Assembly: GCF_002210345.1 (NCBI RefSeq)
Contig: NZ_MWQI01000006.1
Span: 124,001-188,000 of the forward strand
Source of the DNA: Fibrobacter sp. UWB4
GTDB lineage: Bacteria > Fibrobacterota > Fibrobacteria > Fibrobacterales > Fibrobacteraceae
Length of the DNA: 64,000 nt
Direction: 5' to 3'
The stretch's first letter is position 1; every line of letters starts with the position of its first letter. Both the position numbers and the translations under genes were made by a program. Under the pieces are notes generated by a model that had not been told where the DNA came from, did no database searches, and saw only the letters and a list, made by a program, of their open reading frames with translations. This document shows, in pieces, positions 1 through 8,491 of the stretch.

Positions 1-2
1 AT

Positions 3-158
3 CATGGGACGCGCTATTATGATTTTGTGGGGTATGATACTCGTTGGGTTGTCTATGCCGATGGCTCCGAAGTCATTTTCGTAGATTCTCGCAATATCGA
101 CGCCTACGCCTACTATTATTACTACGATAACCCGGACTATTACGATTATTACTATTGA
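3..158 (+). CDS. C-terminal fragment of an unidentified protein with a Tyr-rich tail
   Basis: An open frame enters from the left edge and stops at a TGA at 156-158. It encodes about 51 residues, beginning HGTRYYDF and ending in a tail made almost only of Tyr, Asp and Asn (YYYYYDNPDYYDYYY). The upstream part is outside the window, so family and length are unknown. The middle part (WVVYADGSEVIFVDSRN) has a beta-strand-like pattern. I cannot name a function; it could be an exported or surface protein, but this is only a guess from composition. Confidence 0.55.
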   Translation, partial: HGTRYYDFVGYDTRWVVYADGSEVIFVDSRNIDAYAYYYYYDNPDYYDYYY

Positions 159-183
159 TTTATTGGCGCAATTTTCTATATTG

Positions 184-200
184 GCGCCCTTTCTGGGCGC
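184..200 (+). terminator. GC-rich hairpin, weak terminator candidate
   Basis: GCGCCC (184-189) and GGGCGC (195-200) form a 6-bp stem with loop TTTCT, 26 bases after the stop of the upstream gene. There is no U-tract after it, so it may only stabilise the 3' end or slow polymerase. The 9-mer TATTGGCGC occurs twice just upstream. Confidence 0.35.
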
Positions 201-280
201 ATATAGCACGGCTCGGTCATGCCAATTCGTGCAAGCACGATTGACGCGACTCTCGCCTTAAGCTATATTTGCTCCCACTC

Positions 281-949
281 ATGAGTAATTCGGAAAATTT
301 TGTTATCGCCCTTGATGGGGGCTCTGGCACAGGCAAGAGTACCACTGCAAAGATTATTGCAAAGAAATTGGGCATTACCTACCTCGACACAGGTGCGATG
401 TACCGCGCCGTGACGCTTGCCGCCCTCGATGCTGGACTTGCCGCCGAAGAAGGTTCGGCCATGGACGAATTGCTCTCTAACCTCACGCTCGGGTTCGACT
501 CCGAAAACCATATCCTCATTAACGGTGTCTGCCGCGAATCTGAAATCCGTGGCATGCGCGTATCGAGCAACGTGAGCATCTACTGCGCCCTCCCGTCGGT
601 CCGCGCCGCAATGACCAAGCAGCAGCGCGAAATCGGCAAGAAGCAGAGCTGCATTCTGGATGGCCGCGATATCGGAACGGTCGTTTTCCCCGATGCGAAG
701 TACAAGTTTTTCATGGTCACAGACGTGAAGGTCCGCGCCGAACGCCGCTACAAGGAACTCCTTGAAAAAGGCGAAAAAGTTACCCTCGAAGAAGTCCTCA
801 ACAATCTGGTCGAACGCGACCGCCTGGACTCATCTCGTGCGACCGCCCCGTTAAAGAAGGCGGACGATGCTATTGAAATTGACACTACACACATCTCAAT
901 CGAACAACAGGTTCAAAAGATTCTCGACTACGTAGGTGTAGTGGCGTAG
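281..949 (+). CDS. cmk: Cytidylate (CMP/dCMP) kinase
   Basis: Transfers phosphate from ATP to CMP or dCMP in cytosolic pyrimidine nucleotide synthesis. The P-loop is GGSGTGKST near the N-terminus, followed by the family's YLDTGAMYRA segment. The nucleotide-binding and lid regions appear as LDGRDIGTVVFPDA and ERDRLDSSRATAPL. At 222 aa it has the usual length for bacterial Cmk. I take ATG 281 (MSNSENF) rather than an in-frame TTG at 269, because the conserved domain starts right after it. The gene is followed after 36 bp by rpsA; the cmk-rpsA pairing is common in bacteria and suggests co-transcription. Confidence 0.95.
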   Translation: MSNSENFVIALDGGSGTGKSTTAKIIAKKLGITYLDTGAMYRAVTLAALDAGLAAEEGSAMDELLSNLTLGFDSENHILINGVCRESEIRGMRVSSNVSIYCALPSVRAAMTKQQREIGKKQSCILDGRDIGTVVFPDAKYKFFMVTDVKVRAERRYKELLEKGEKVTLEEVLNNLVERDRLDSSRATAPLKKADDAIEIDTTHISIEQQVQKILDYVGVVA

Positions 950-985
950 CCTGAATCCTTTGTTACCACAACCCAATTAACTAAT

Positions 986-2755
986 ATGTCTCAAAATCTC
1001 AAATTCGGAACTCAAGAAGATCTCGAAGAAATTCTCGCCGCCCAGGGTGAATGCTCCCCGGACTTCCGCAAGGCCAACGCTGACGTCTATGCCGGCATGG
1101 GCTGCCTCGAACAGGGCAAGCTCGTCACGGGCAAGATCAGCCAGGTGAACGACCAGGAAGTTCTCGTCGACGTGAACTACAAGTCCGAAGGCGTTATTGA
1201 TCGCGCCGAATTCAAGGATACTGATTCTCTCGAACTCGGTTCCGAAATCGAAGTGTTCGTCGAAAAGCTCGAAGACGAAGACGGTCGCCTCATCCTCTCC
1301 AAGCAGAAGGCTGACTTCGTTCGCGTGTGGGATCGCATCCACGCTGCATTCGAAAACAACGAAGTCGTACGTGGCACTCTCACGAAGCGCATCAAGGGCG
1401 GCGTTGTCGTCGACCTCTTTGGTATCGATGCCTTCCTCCCGGGCTCTCAGATCGACCTCCGTCAGATTCCGGACATCAACGCTCTTATCGGCCAGGAATT
1501 CGACCTCAAGGTTATCAAGGTCAACAAGGCTCGTCGCAACATCGTCGTTTCTCGCCGTGTTGTTCTCGAAGAAGAACGCAACAAGCAGCGTGGCGACGTT
1601 CTCGAAACTCTCGAGAAGAACCAGGTCCGCAAGGGTATCGTCAAGAACATCACCGACTTCGGTGCATTCATCGACCTTGGCGGCGTAGATGGCCTCCTCC
1701 ACATCACCGACATGAGCTACAAGCGCATCAACCACCCGTCCGAAATGCTCCAGCTCGGTCAGGAAGTCGAAGTCATGGTCCTCGACTTCAACGACAAGAA
1801 GGAACGCATCTCTCTCGGCATGAAGCAGCTTAAGCCGCATCCGTGGAAGGATATCGCCGAACGTTATCCGGAAGGCGCTATCGTTAAGGGTAAGGTTGTT
1901 TCCATCACTGATTACGGTGCATTCGTCGAACTCGACAGCGGTGTTGAAGGTCTCATCCACGTTTCTGAAATGTCCTGGACCCAGCACGTCAAGCACCCGT
2001 CCAAAATCCTCACCGTCGGTCAGGAAGTCGAAGCTGTTGTTCTCAAGGTTGAAGAAGATGCAGAACGTATCTCTCTCGGCATGAAGCAGCTCGAATCTGA
2101 TCCGTGGGATTCTATCGAAACCGAACTTCCGCCGGGCGCACGCGTCGTCGGTGAAATCCGCAACATCGCTTCCTTCGGCGCATTCGTCGAAATCAAGGAA
2201 GGTGTTGATGGCCTCATCCACGTCTCTGACATGTCCTGGACCAAGAAGATCACCCACCCGAACGAAATGGTCAAGAAGGGTGACAAGGTTGAATGCGTCG
2301 TTCTCGCCGTCGATAAGGAAAAGCGCCGCATTTCTCTCTCCATGAAGCACCTCACCGAAGACCCGTGGGATTCTATCGATTCCACCTATCCGGTTGACTC
2401 TGAAGTCAAGGGCAAGATCGTTCGCATGCTCGACCGCGGCGTCGTGGTTGAACTCGCTGACGGTATCGAAGGCTTCATCCCGGTTTCCAAGCTCACCGCT
2501 GAATACATCAAGGTTCCGGCCGATGCATTCAAGGTTGGCGACGAAGTTCCGGCTGTCGTGACCGAAATCGATCAGAACAACCGCAAGATTTACCTCTCCG
2601 TTGTTGACTACTTCAAGAACCGTGAATCCGCTGAACTCAAGGCTTGGATGGACTCCCACAAGCCGGGCGAAAACGGCACCACGATTGGCGAAGCTGTTGC
2701 TCCGAAGAAGAAGGCTTCCAAGAAGAAGGCTGAAAAGTCTGAAGAAGAAGCTTAA
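986..2755 (+). CDS. rpsA: 30S ribosomal protein S1
   Basis: Ribosomal protein that binds mRNA and helps it load on the 30S subunit. The 589-aa product shows six S1 (OB-fold) repeats at about residues 35-105, 120-185, 205-275, 290-360, 377-447 and 463-532. The last four carry the typical GAFV(E/D)L...GL(I/L)H(V/I)S(D/E)MSW pattern. A Lys/Glu-rich tail (PKKKASKKKAEK) closes the protein. Codon use is strongly biased (GAA, AAG, CTC, CGC), as expected for a highly expressed gene. It sits 36 bp after cmk and is followed by a strong terminator, so it probably ends a cmk-rpsA unit. Confidence 0.97.
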   Translation: MSQNLKFGTQEDLEEILAAQGECSPDFRKANADVYAGMGCLEQGKLVTGKISQVNDQEVLVDVNYKSEGVIDRAEFKDTDSLELGSEIEVFVEKLEDEDGRLILSKQKADFVRVWDRIHAAFENNEVVRGTLTKRIKGGVVVDLFGIDAFLPGSQIDLRQIPDINALIGQEFDLKVIKVNKARRNIVVSRRVVLEEERNKQRGDVLETLEKNQVRKGIVKNITDFGAFIDLGGVDGLLHITDMSYKRINHPSEMLQLGQEVEVMVLDFNDKKERISLGMKQLKPHPWKDIAERYPEGAIVKGKVVSITDYGAFVELDSGVEGLIHVSEMSWTQHVKHPSKILTVGQEVEAVVLKVEEDAERISLGMKQLESDPWDSIETELPPGARVVGEIRNIASFGAFVEIKEGVDGLIHVSDMSWTKKITHPNEMVKKGDKVECVVLAVDKEKRRISLSMKHLTEDPWDSIDSTYPVDSEVKGKIVRMLDRGVVVELADGIEGFIPVSKLTAEYIKVPADAFKVGDEVPAVVTEIDQNNRKIYLSVVDYFKNRESAELKAWMDSHKPGENGTTIGEAVAPKKKASKKKAEKSEEEA

Positions 2756-2781
2756 TTTAGTTTCTGACTAAAGCTTAAAGG

Positions 2782-2816
2782 AATCCCGCGGGTAACCGTG
2801 GGGTTTCTTTTTATTT
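2782..2816 (+). terminator. rpsA: Rho-independent terminator after rpsA
   Basis: AATCCCGCGG (2782-2791) pairs with CCGTGGGGTT (2796-2805), with one G-T pair in the middle and one near the base, around loop GTAA. The T-rich tract TCTTTTTATTT follows. It lies 26 bp after the rpsA stop codon. Confidence 0.85.
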
Positions 2817-2845
2817 GTCATTCCCGCCTCCGAGCGGGAATCTCC
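2817..2845. repeat. Dispersed hairpin repeat, GTCATTCCCGCC family
   Basis: A copy of a short intergenic repeat seen about ten times in this window: GTCATTCCCGC, a short loop, then GCGGGAATCTCC. The arms TTCCCGC and GCGGGAA make a stem. Here it is followed by a GC-rich tract with a second hairpin, GCGAAAAC/GTTTTCGC, near 2907-2924. The whole tract is translatable in the coaBC frame but is unlikely to be coding. Confidence 0.8.
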
Positions 2846-2961
2846 ATACACATCTCGAAATGCAGAAATTGACGCCTACGGCGTCCGCTGCTTCGGCTCG
2901 GAAATGCGAAAACAAGTTTTCGCGCTTCTCTCGCCTTGCTCACTTTTCTATCTTGCAGTTC

Positions 2962-4338
2962 ATGAATCTCGCTGGAAAGAAAATCCTTCTTGGAGTCTCG
3001 GGCGGAATTGCCGCCTACAAGTCTTGTGAACTCTTGCGCCTGTTGCAAAAGAAAGGCGCCGAAGTGCGCGTCTGCATGACCGAAGCTGCTACACAGTTCG
3101 TGGCTCCGCTTACGTTTGCAAGCCTTTCCAAGTGCCCCGTTTACCTGAAGAACGGCGCCGTCGAAGCCCGCCCTTTCCAGCACATTGATTTTCCGCGTTG
3201 GGCGGACCTTTATTTGGTTGTTCCGGCGACCGCCAACGTTATCGGAAAGTTTGTCTATGGCATTGCCGATGACCCCGTAAGCCTTTGCTTTATGAGCTGT
3301 ACGGGTCCGCGCTTTATCGCCCCTGCGATGAATGTCGCCATGTTCAATTCCCCGGCGGTCAAGCGCAATCTCGAAACGCTCCGCAGTTTTGAAAACACAT
3401 TCGTGATGGATAGCCCGGCAGGCGAACTTGCCTGTGGCGAAGTCGGCAAAGGCCGCCTCCTCGACCCCGCTGAAATTGTCGCTTATTTGGAAGCAACCAA
3501 CGTCGTCCTGAACAACGTGAAGGACTGTTCGCAACCCGTCACCCTGAGTGAAACGAAGGGTCCAATCAAATCTTGCCCAACGCAATCTCCTGCCGCGCAG
3601 TTCCTTCAAGAAACAGCTTTGCAGGACCTTCCTGCATCCGGAGTGGGCAAACGCCGCGTCCTCATCACCGCCGGCCGCACCGAAGAAGCGATTGACCCCG
3701 TGCGTTACATCAGCAACCGCAGCAGCGGAAAGACCGCAGTCGCAATTGCCGCGACGTTCCTTGCGAATGGCTTCGACGTGAATGTTGTCGCAGGCCCGAT
3801 GGAAGCCGAATTCCCCGGAGGCGTACGCGTCAAAAAAGTCAAGAGCGCTTGCGATATGCACAAGGCCGTTCTCGAACAGATGAAGAACGCCGATGTGCTT
3901 GTGCATTGCGCCGCCGTAGCCGATTACCGCCCGAAGATAGCCGCCACCGAAAAAATCAAGGATAGCCGTAGCCAACTCATCTTGGAACTGGAACCGAATC
4001 CGAACATCTTGCGCGATAGCGTCGCACAAAAACGCGCAGACCAGGTCGTTATCGGCTTTGCGCTTGAAACGGACCACTTCAAGGAACATGCGGCCGAAAA
4101 GCTCAAGAAGAGCGGTGCTGATGCGCTCCTACTCAACGCCCCCGTGGCATCAAACAGCGGTTTTGGTTTTGACGAAGTCCGTTACACATTGATCCGCGCG
4201 AACTCTCGCAAAGCACAAGAATCCGGCGACTCTCGAAACGCCGCAGAGGTTGAAATTCCCGAGATGAAGATGGGCTCCAAAATCGATCTCGCGCAAGAAA
4301 TTGTAGATTTTAGCCTTGATAAGTTAAAGAACGTTTAG
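2962..4338 (+). CDS. coaBC: Bifunctional phosphopantothenoylcysteine decarboxylase / phosphopantothenate-cysteine ligase
   Basis: Catalyses two successive steps of coenzyme A synthesis: ligation of cysteine to 4'-phosphopantothenate (CoaB) and decarboxylation to 4'-phosphopantetheine (CoaC). The N-terminal flavoprotein domain (about residues 1-185) has GVSGGIAAYKS, the QHIDFPRWAD segment and PAMNVAMF. The C-terminal ligase domain starts near residue 230 with ITAGRTEEAIDPVRYISNRS, followed by AAVADYRP. I chose ATG 2962 because the frame upstream consists of a dispersed repeat. The linker (about residues 183-230) is long and contains a translated dispersed repeat; see the separate entry. Confidence 0.93.
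   Translation: MNLAGKKILLGVSGGIAAYKSCELLRLLQKKGAEVRVCMTEAATQFVAPLTFASLSKCPVYLKNGAVEARPFQHIDFPRWADLYLVVPATANVIGKFVYGIADDPVSLCFMSCTGPRFIAPAMNVAMFNSPAVKRNLETLRSFENTFVMDSPAGELACGEVGKGRLLDPAEIVAYLEATNVVLNNVKDCSQPVTLSETKGPIKSCPTQSPAAQFLQETALQDLPASGVGKRRVLITAGRTEEAIDPVRYISNRSSGKTAVAIAATFLANGFDVNVVAGPMEAEFPGGVRVKKVKSACDMHKAVLEQMKNADVLVHCAAVADYRPKIAATEKIKDSRSQLILELEPNPNILRDSVAQKRADQVVIGFALETDHFKEHAAEKLKKSGADALLLNAPVASNSGFGFDEVRYTLIRANSRKAQESGDSRNAAEVEIPEMKMGSKIDLAQEIVDFSLDKLKNV
3537..3563 (+). repeat. Dispersed repeat translated inside the coaBC linker
   Basis: CCCTGAGTGAAACGAAGGG and flanking bases match the core of the mnmE-embedded repeat (near 33847-33885). It is read as PVTLSETKGP, between the CoaC and CoaB domains, where an insertion would not break either fold. 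In mnmE the same element is read in another frame. Confidence 0.6.
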
Positions 4339-4347
4339 AGGAACGGT

Positions 4348-5313
4348 ATGCCCGAAGAATTTGATTTTAGCGAACTTCGCAAGTATCTGCAAGGCCAAAT
4401 GGACATGGGCGAGGAGGATTTGCTCCTCGATGAACCGTGGACATTGACTCGCAAAAAGTCCGCTGCTCCGGCTCCTGCTCGTCCTGCAAATCCGATGCCT
4501 CAAATGTCGCGCCCGGCAAATCCGGCGCCATTCCCGCAGCATTCGGCTCCCGCGAATCCTGCTCCGATTCCGCAGCAATCGCCGTTCCCTTCAAACCCAG
4601 CCCCGTTTGCAAATCCCGCGCAGTCGGCATTTGCTGCACAGTCCGCTTTTCAGCAGCCTGCGTTCGGCGCTCCCGCGCAACCCGCGCCGGCTCCGCGTCC
4701 GGCCCCGGCGCCAAAGCTCGATGCTGGCCTCACCATTGCCCCGCGCGCCGTCAAGAAGACGACTGCCGCGTACGAACTTGCCGATTCCATCGGCGCCTTC
4801 TACAATGCGCTCAAGACAGATGCACTTTACGCCCGTGCCGCGAACGTTGTTCGCTATGAAGGCCCGGAACACCCGCGCCTTCTGATTCTCCTTGCTGCCC
4901 CGAAGCCCGGCGAGCCGGCCGGCGCCTTTTTCCAGTCTCCGACTGGCGAGATGCTTGTGCGTTTGTTCGGAAGCCTCGGTTACGCTCCAGACTCTCTTGG
5001 TGTTACATATTTCTACAAAGATGCTCCGCGAGCACTATCTCCGATCCTGCTCGCCTCGCTCCGTCGAATGCTAACAAAGGAACTTTCCTTTATTGCACCT
5101 GAAATGATGATTACCTTTAGCGAGCCGCTTTTCTATGACGTGTTCAGCAAGGGCAAGAACTTCAACGAACTCGCAGGAACTGCGCTTGATTTCAACGGCA
5201 CAAAGACTGTTTCGCTTGTCGATGCTTACGCGATGACTTCGGATAAACAGCTCAAATGGCTCACGTGGAAGGTGCATATCCCGCGCAGCGGCCTTTTCAC
5301 CGCCGCCAAGTAG
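4348..5313 (+). CDS. Proline/alanine-rich protein with a uracil-DNA-glycosylase-like C-terminal domain
   Basis: The 321-aa protein has a short acidic N-terminus, a low-complexity Pro/Ala/Gln/Asn linker (about residues 38-130, with many NPAP and APA units) and a globular C-terminal domain. That domain has the order typical of family 4/5 uracil-DNA glycosylases: a strand followed by APKPGEPAGAFF, then SPTGEMLVRLFGSLGY, a strand with a proline (YFYKDAPRALSP), an L-rich helix and IAPEMMITFSEPLF. The family's iron-sulfur cysteines are not visible and the active-site loops are altered, so activity is uncertain. It follows coaBC by 9 bp with its own Shine-Dalgarno (GAGGAAC). Domain assignment rests on pattern only. 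Confidence 0.6.
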   Translation: MPEEFDFSELRKYLQGQMDMGEEDLLLDEPWTLTRKKSAAPAPARPANPMPQMSRPANPAPFPQHSAPANPAPIPQQSPFPSNPAPFANPAQSAFAAQSAFQQPAFGAPAQPAPAPRPAPAPKLDAGLTIAPRAVKKTTAAYELADSIGAFYNALKTDALYARAANVVRYEGPEHPRLLILLAAPKPGEPAGAFFQSPTGEMLVRLFGSLGYAPDSLGVTYFYKDAPRALSPILLASLRRMLTKELSFIAPEMMITFSEPLFYDVFSKGKNFNELAGTALDFNGTKTVSLVDAYAMTSDKQLKWLTWKVHIPRSGLFTAAK

Positions 5314-5347
5314 CCGCGCATTCCACGTGCGCACTCGCAATTACATT

Positions 5348-5376
5348 GTCATGCCCGCCACCGAGCGGGCATCTCC
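5348..5376. repeat. Dispersed hairpin repeat, GTCATGCCCGCC variant
   Basis: Same family as 2817-2845, with compensating changes in both arms: GTCATGCCCGC and GCGGGCATCTCC. The changes keep the stem paired, which suggests the hairpin itself matters. It lies between the UDG-like gene and dnaB. The rest of this gap is AT-rich (TGTATATTTAAA near 5439) and probably holds the dnaB promoter. Confidence 0.75.
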
Positions 5377-5461
5377 ATTTTTATGGCCCATTTCACCCCG
5401 ATTTCGTGCCATCCCCAAAATTCCATGTAAATTTTTATTGTATATTTAAACCGGTATAGTT

Positions 5462-6886
5462 ATGTCTGAAGAAAATAATTCCAAGTCGTTTGATGGTCGC
5501 CAAATGCCCGCCGATGTTGAGGCGGAACGCTGTTTGCTGGGTGGTATTTTACGTGACCCCGAAGTGATGGGCGTCGCTGTTATGGCCATCAATGACGATG
5601 ACTTTTTCTACATGGAACGTCATCAGTTGATTTGGAACGCGCTTTGCAGTTTGAACAAGGCGGTTACTCCCATCGATCCCGTGACGCTTTCAGCGGAACT
5701 CACGAAGATGGGCAAGCTCGACCTTGTCGGTGGCCGCGAATACATCTTTGAATTGATGGAATCCGTCGCATCGTCGGCGAATGTCCCGTGGCAGTTGGAA
5801 CACCTTCGCAACAAGGCGGTGCTCCGCAAACTTATCCGCACGTCATCCGATATTATCCGCCAGGCGATGGACCCGGCCTCAACGCCGGACAATGTGTTAC
5901 AGGATGCCGAACGCGATATCTTTGCGATTGCCGATAACCAGGTGCGCAACACCTTGAAGTCGATCGACAACTTTGTGGCGCCTCTTTTGGAACGCATCAA
6001 CAACCGTCGTGATGGCGGCATTACGGGTGTGCCTACGGGCATTACGGAACTGGATGAACTCACGAACGGTCTCCAGAATTCCGACTTGATCATTCTCGCA
6101 GCCCGTCCGGGTGTGGGTAAAACATCTTTCGCGATGACGGTTGCCGCAAATGCAGCCATTCGCTACGGCAAGAACGTTGCCTTTTTCAGCTTGGAAATGG
6201 ACGGCATCCAGCTCGCCCAGCGTCTGCTTTGCTCGCAGGCGCAGGTGGACCAGAGTAGGCTCCGCAACGGTAAGCTCAGTTCTGACGAAATCAAGAAGAT
6301 TATCGCCGCAGTGACGCCGATTAATCAGGCTCCGCTGTTTGTCGATGACAACGCCGACCTCGGCATCATGGAACTCATGAGCAAGGCGCGCCAGCTCAAG
6401 CACAAGGGCCACCTCGACCTCCTCATCATCGACTACTTGCAGTTGATGAAGACCGGCAAGGAAGAAAACCGCGCGGTTGCAATCGGTGCCATTTCCCGTG
6501 GTCTAAAAATCTTGGCGAAGGAATTGAGCATCCCGGTCATCGCACTTGCACAGCTCAGCCGTAAAGTCGAAGAAAAGGGTCGTGAACGCCCGCAGCTTTC
6601 GGACTTGCGTGAATCCGGTTCTATCGAACAGGACGCCGACATGGTGTGGTTCGTGGAACGCCCGTTCGTGCAGACGCACAAGGACGAAGACCGCTACAAG
6701 GCAACACTCATTGTGGCGAAGCACCGTAACGGTTCCGTGAAGGATATTGACATGAGCTTCGTGCCTGAATACACGACGTTCTACGATGCGACCGACCAGC
6801 AAGGCGTGGAAGGTGACGAAGATTATCAGTATGGCTCAGATGACGATGGCGGTGGACCGCAGGTTGCCGACTTTGGGAGCTTTTAA
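5462..6886 (+). CDS. dnaB: Replicative DNA helicase DnaB
   Basis: Hexameric ATP-driven helicase that unwinds DNA at the replication fork. The N-terminal DnaB domain (about residues 15-120) starts with PADVEAERCLLGGIL. The RecA-like C-terminal domain has Walker A ARPGVGKTSF, Walker B LLIIDYLQLM, the arginine-finger region RESGSIEQDAD, and VAKHRNG near the end. At 474 aa it has normal length, with an acidic, Gly-rich tail. No intein is seen. The MlaE-like gene starts only 10 bp downstream, so readthrough is likely. Confidence 0.96.
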   Translation: MSEENNSKSFDGRQMPADVEAERCLLGGILRDPEVMGVAVMAINDDDFFYMERHQLIWNALCSLNKAVTPIDPVTLSAELTKMGKLDLVGGREYIFELMESVASSANVPWQLEHLRNKAVLRKLIRTSSDIIRQAMDPASTPDNVLQDAERDIFAIADNQVRNTLKSIDNFVAPLLERINNRRDGGITGVPTGITELDELTNGLQNSDLIILAARPGVGKTSFAMTVAANAAIRYGKNVAFFSLEMDGIQLAQRLLCSQAQVDQSRLRNGKLSSDEIKKIIAAVTPINQAPLFVDDNADLGIMELMSKARQLKHKGHLDLLIIDYLQLMKTGKEENRAVAIGAISRGLKILAKELSIPVIALAQLSRKVEEKGRERPQLSDLRESGSIEQDADMVWFVERPFVQTHKDEDRYKATLIVAKHRNGSVKDIDMSFVPEYTTFYDATDQQGVEGDEDYQYGSDDDGGGPQVADFGSF

Positions 6887-6895
6887 GGAAGTGCA

Positions 6896-7678
6896 ATGCC
6901 GTTGATTCTGAAACCGATAAATTGGATAGGGCAAAAGATTGTCGATGCAATCGCCGCTGTAGGCGAGTGCATTTGCATCCTGTTCATTACGCTCAAGCAG
7001 TTCAGGTATGTGCACAAGAATCCGGCCCTGATCGTAAAGGAGATGATCTCTGTAGGAGTCTCCTCGCTCCCGCTTTTGTTTGTGACGTCCATCTTTACAG
7101 GCATGGTCGCGACCATCATGGCCGAGTTCGAATTTCACAATCTCGTGTCCGACAAGTTCGTGGGAACGGCCGCTTGCAAGATGGTGCTGATAGAACTTGG
7201 CCCCTTGCTTACTGCGATTGTGCTTTCGGGCCGTGTGGGTAGCGCCGTTGCTGCTGAAATCGGCTCCATGAAGGAAAAGGAAGAACTCTCCGCGTATGTG
7301 GTGCTCGGGCTTGATCCGTACCGCTACCTTGCCATGCCGAGGCTGTTTGCGTTCTTGACGATGATCCCGTGCCTGACGGCCATCTCTAATGCGCTTGCGC
7401 TGATTGGCGGCTGGATCGTCTGTGTGCTTGCTCTGGATATCACGACCTACACCTATTCGACCGGTATGCAGTACCTGTTCGAAAATCTGGACTTGTGGGC
7501 GGGGATTATCAAGTCTATTGTATTTGGAACGATCATATTTGTGCTTGCCTACTACCATGGGACGCATTCCAAGCCGGGTGCGCATGGTGTTGGACTTGCG
7601 ACGATGAGCGTTGTGGTTTCTAGTTGTCTTATGATTTTGGTTTCTGACTTTATTCTTGATGCGTTCTTGTTCTTCTAG
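6896..7678 (+). CDS. mlaE: MlaE-family ABC transporter permease
   Basis: Inner-membrane permease of an Mla-type phospholipid transporter, which moves lipids between inner and outer membrane to keep outer-membrane asymmetry. The 260-aa protein has five or six hydrophobic segments and the family's conserved parts: ELGPLLTAIVLSGRVGSAVAAEIGSM split across two helices, and EELSAYVVLGLDPYRYLAMPR. The ATPase gene follows after 10 bp, so the two form one unit. The substrate-binding MCE-domain subunit (MlaD) that usually comes next is not in this window. The exact lipid substrate is not visible from sequence. Confidence 0.9.
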   Translation: MPLILKPINWIGQKIVDAIAAVGECICILFITLKQFRYVHKNPALIVKEMISVGVSSLPLLFVTSIFTGMVATIMAEFEFHNLVSDKFVGTAACKMVLIELGPLLTAIVLSGRVGSAVAAEIGSMKEKEELSAYVVLGLDPYRYLAMPRLFAFLTMIPCLTAISNALALIGGWIVCVLALDITTYTYSTGMQYLFENLDLWAGIIKSIVFGTIIFVLAYYHGTHSKPGAHGVGLATMSVVVSSCLMILVSDFILDAFLFF

Positions 7679-7688
7679 AGGTTGAGCT

Positions 7689-8483
7689 ATGCCGAATGTA
7701 AAAATCGATCCGAATGACATTGCAATTCGACTCAAAGGGCTTAAGAAGTCCTTTGGCCCTCAGACCGTTCTTGAAGACGTGAACCTCGACATCCGCCGTG
7801 GCGAGACGATGGTGATTATCGGTAAGTCCGGTGGTGGCAAGTCTGTGATTCTAAAGCACATGATTGGACTTTTGCAGCCGGATGGCGGCGAAGTGACTGT
7901 CGATGGCGTGACGATCAGTACGCCACAGTTCTTCGATACGCGTACCATCCGCCGCAAGATGGGTATGTTGTTCCAAATGGGCGCCTTGTTCGATTCCATG
8001 GACACGGGCGAGAATATCGCTTTTGCCCTCCGCGAACATCACCCGGAAATGTCTGAAGCTGAGATCCAGAACGTGGTGACGGAAAAGCTTCAGATGATCA
8101 ACCTCGTGCCGTCATTCCGTACAAAGATGCCCTCCGAACTTTCGGGCGGTATGCGTAAGCGCGTGGCTCTTGCAAGGGCCATTGCCTTGAATCCGGAAAT
8201 TCTTTTGTACGATGAACCGACAACGGGCCTGGACCCGATTACAAGTGACGTGATCAACGATCTTATTCTCGATATGCAGAGCAAGCTCGGTGTCACCTCG
8301 GTTGTTGTGACGCACGACATGGTAAGCGCCTTCAAGGTGGCGGACCGAATCGCCATGCTATACAATGGGCGAATCATCGAAGTGGGTTCAGTCGATGAAA
8401 TCAAGAATACAAGCAACCCGTATGTGCACCAGTTCATTACGGGACAACGTAAAATTTCGGTGGATGGGGAATCGCAGGAGTAG
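7689..8483 (+). CDS. mlaF: MlaF-family ABC transporter ATPase
   Basis: Cytoplasmic ATPase partner of the MlaE-like permease. Walker A is GKSGGGKSV, the signature motif is LSGGMRKRVALARA, and Walker B is ILLYDEPTTGLDP, followed by the H-loop in VVVTHDM. LSGGMRKRVALARA and MLFQMGALFDSMD are typical of MlaF/Ttg2A proteins. Length (264 aa) is normal. A poly-Ser lipoprotein gene follows after 8 bp and may be part of the same transcript, in the place where mlaD is often found. Confidence 0.93.
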   Translation: MPNVKIDPNDIAIRLKGLKKSFGPQTVLEDVNLDIRRGETMVIIGKSGGGKSVILKHMIGLLQPDGGEVTVDGVTISTPQFFDTRTIRRKMGMLFQMGALFDSMDTGENIAFALREHHPEMSEAEIQNVVTEKLQMINLVPSFRTKMPSELSGGMRKRVALARAIALNPEILLYDEPTTGLDPITSDVINDLILDMQSKLGVTSVVVTHDMVSAFKVADRIAMLYNGRIIEVGSVDEIKNTSNPYVHQFITGQRKISVDGESQE

Positions 8484-8491
8484 AATTTAAG

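Noticed and set aside
977-2659. 560-codon open frame on the minus strand opposite rpsA
   Set aside because: It is a shadow of the biased codons of rpsA; the plus strand encodes all six S1 domains, and the antisense translation is low-complexity Asp/Glu/Val/Phe.
2815-2961. N-terminal extension of coaBC
   Set aside because: The 49 codons before ATG 2962 consist of a terminator tail and dispersed repeat, and the CoaC fold starts right after ATG 2962.
2818-4089. 423-codon open frame opposite coaBC
   Set aside because: Includes the dispersed repeat and reads the reverse of conserved CoaC/CoaB motifs; no support.
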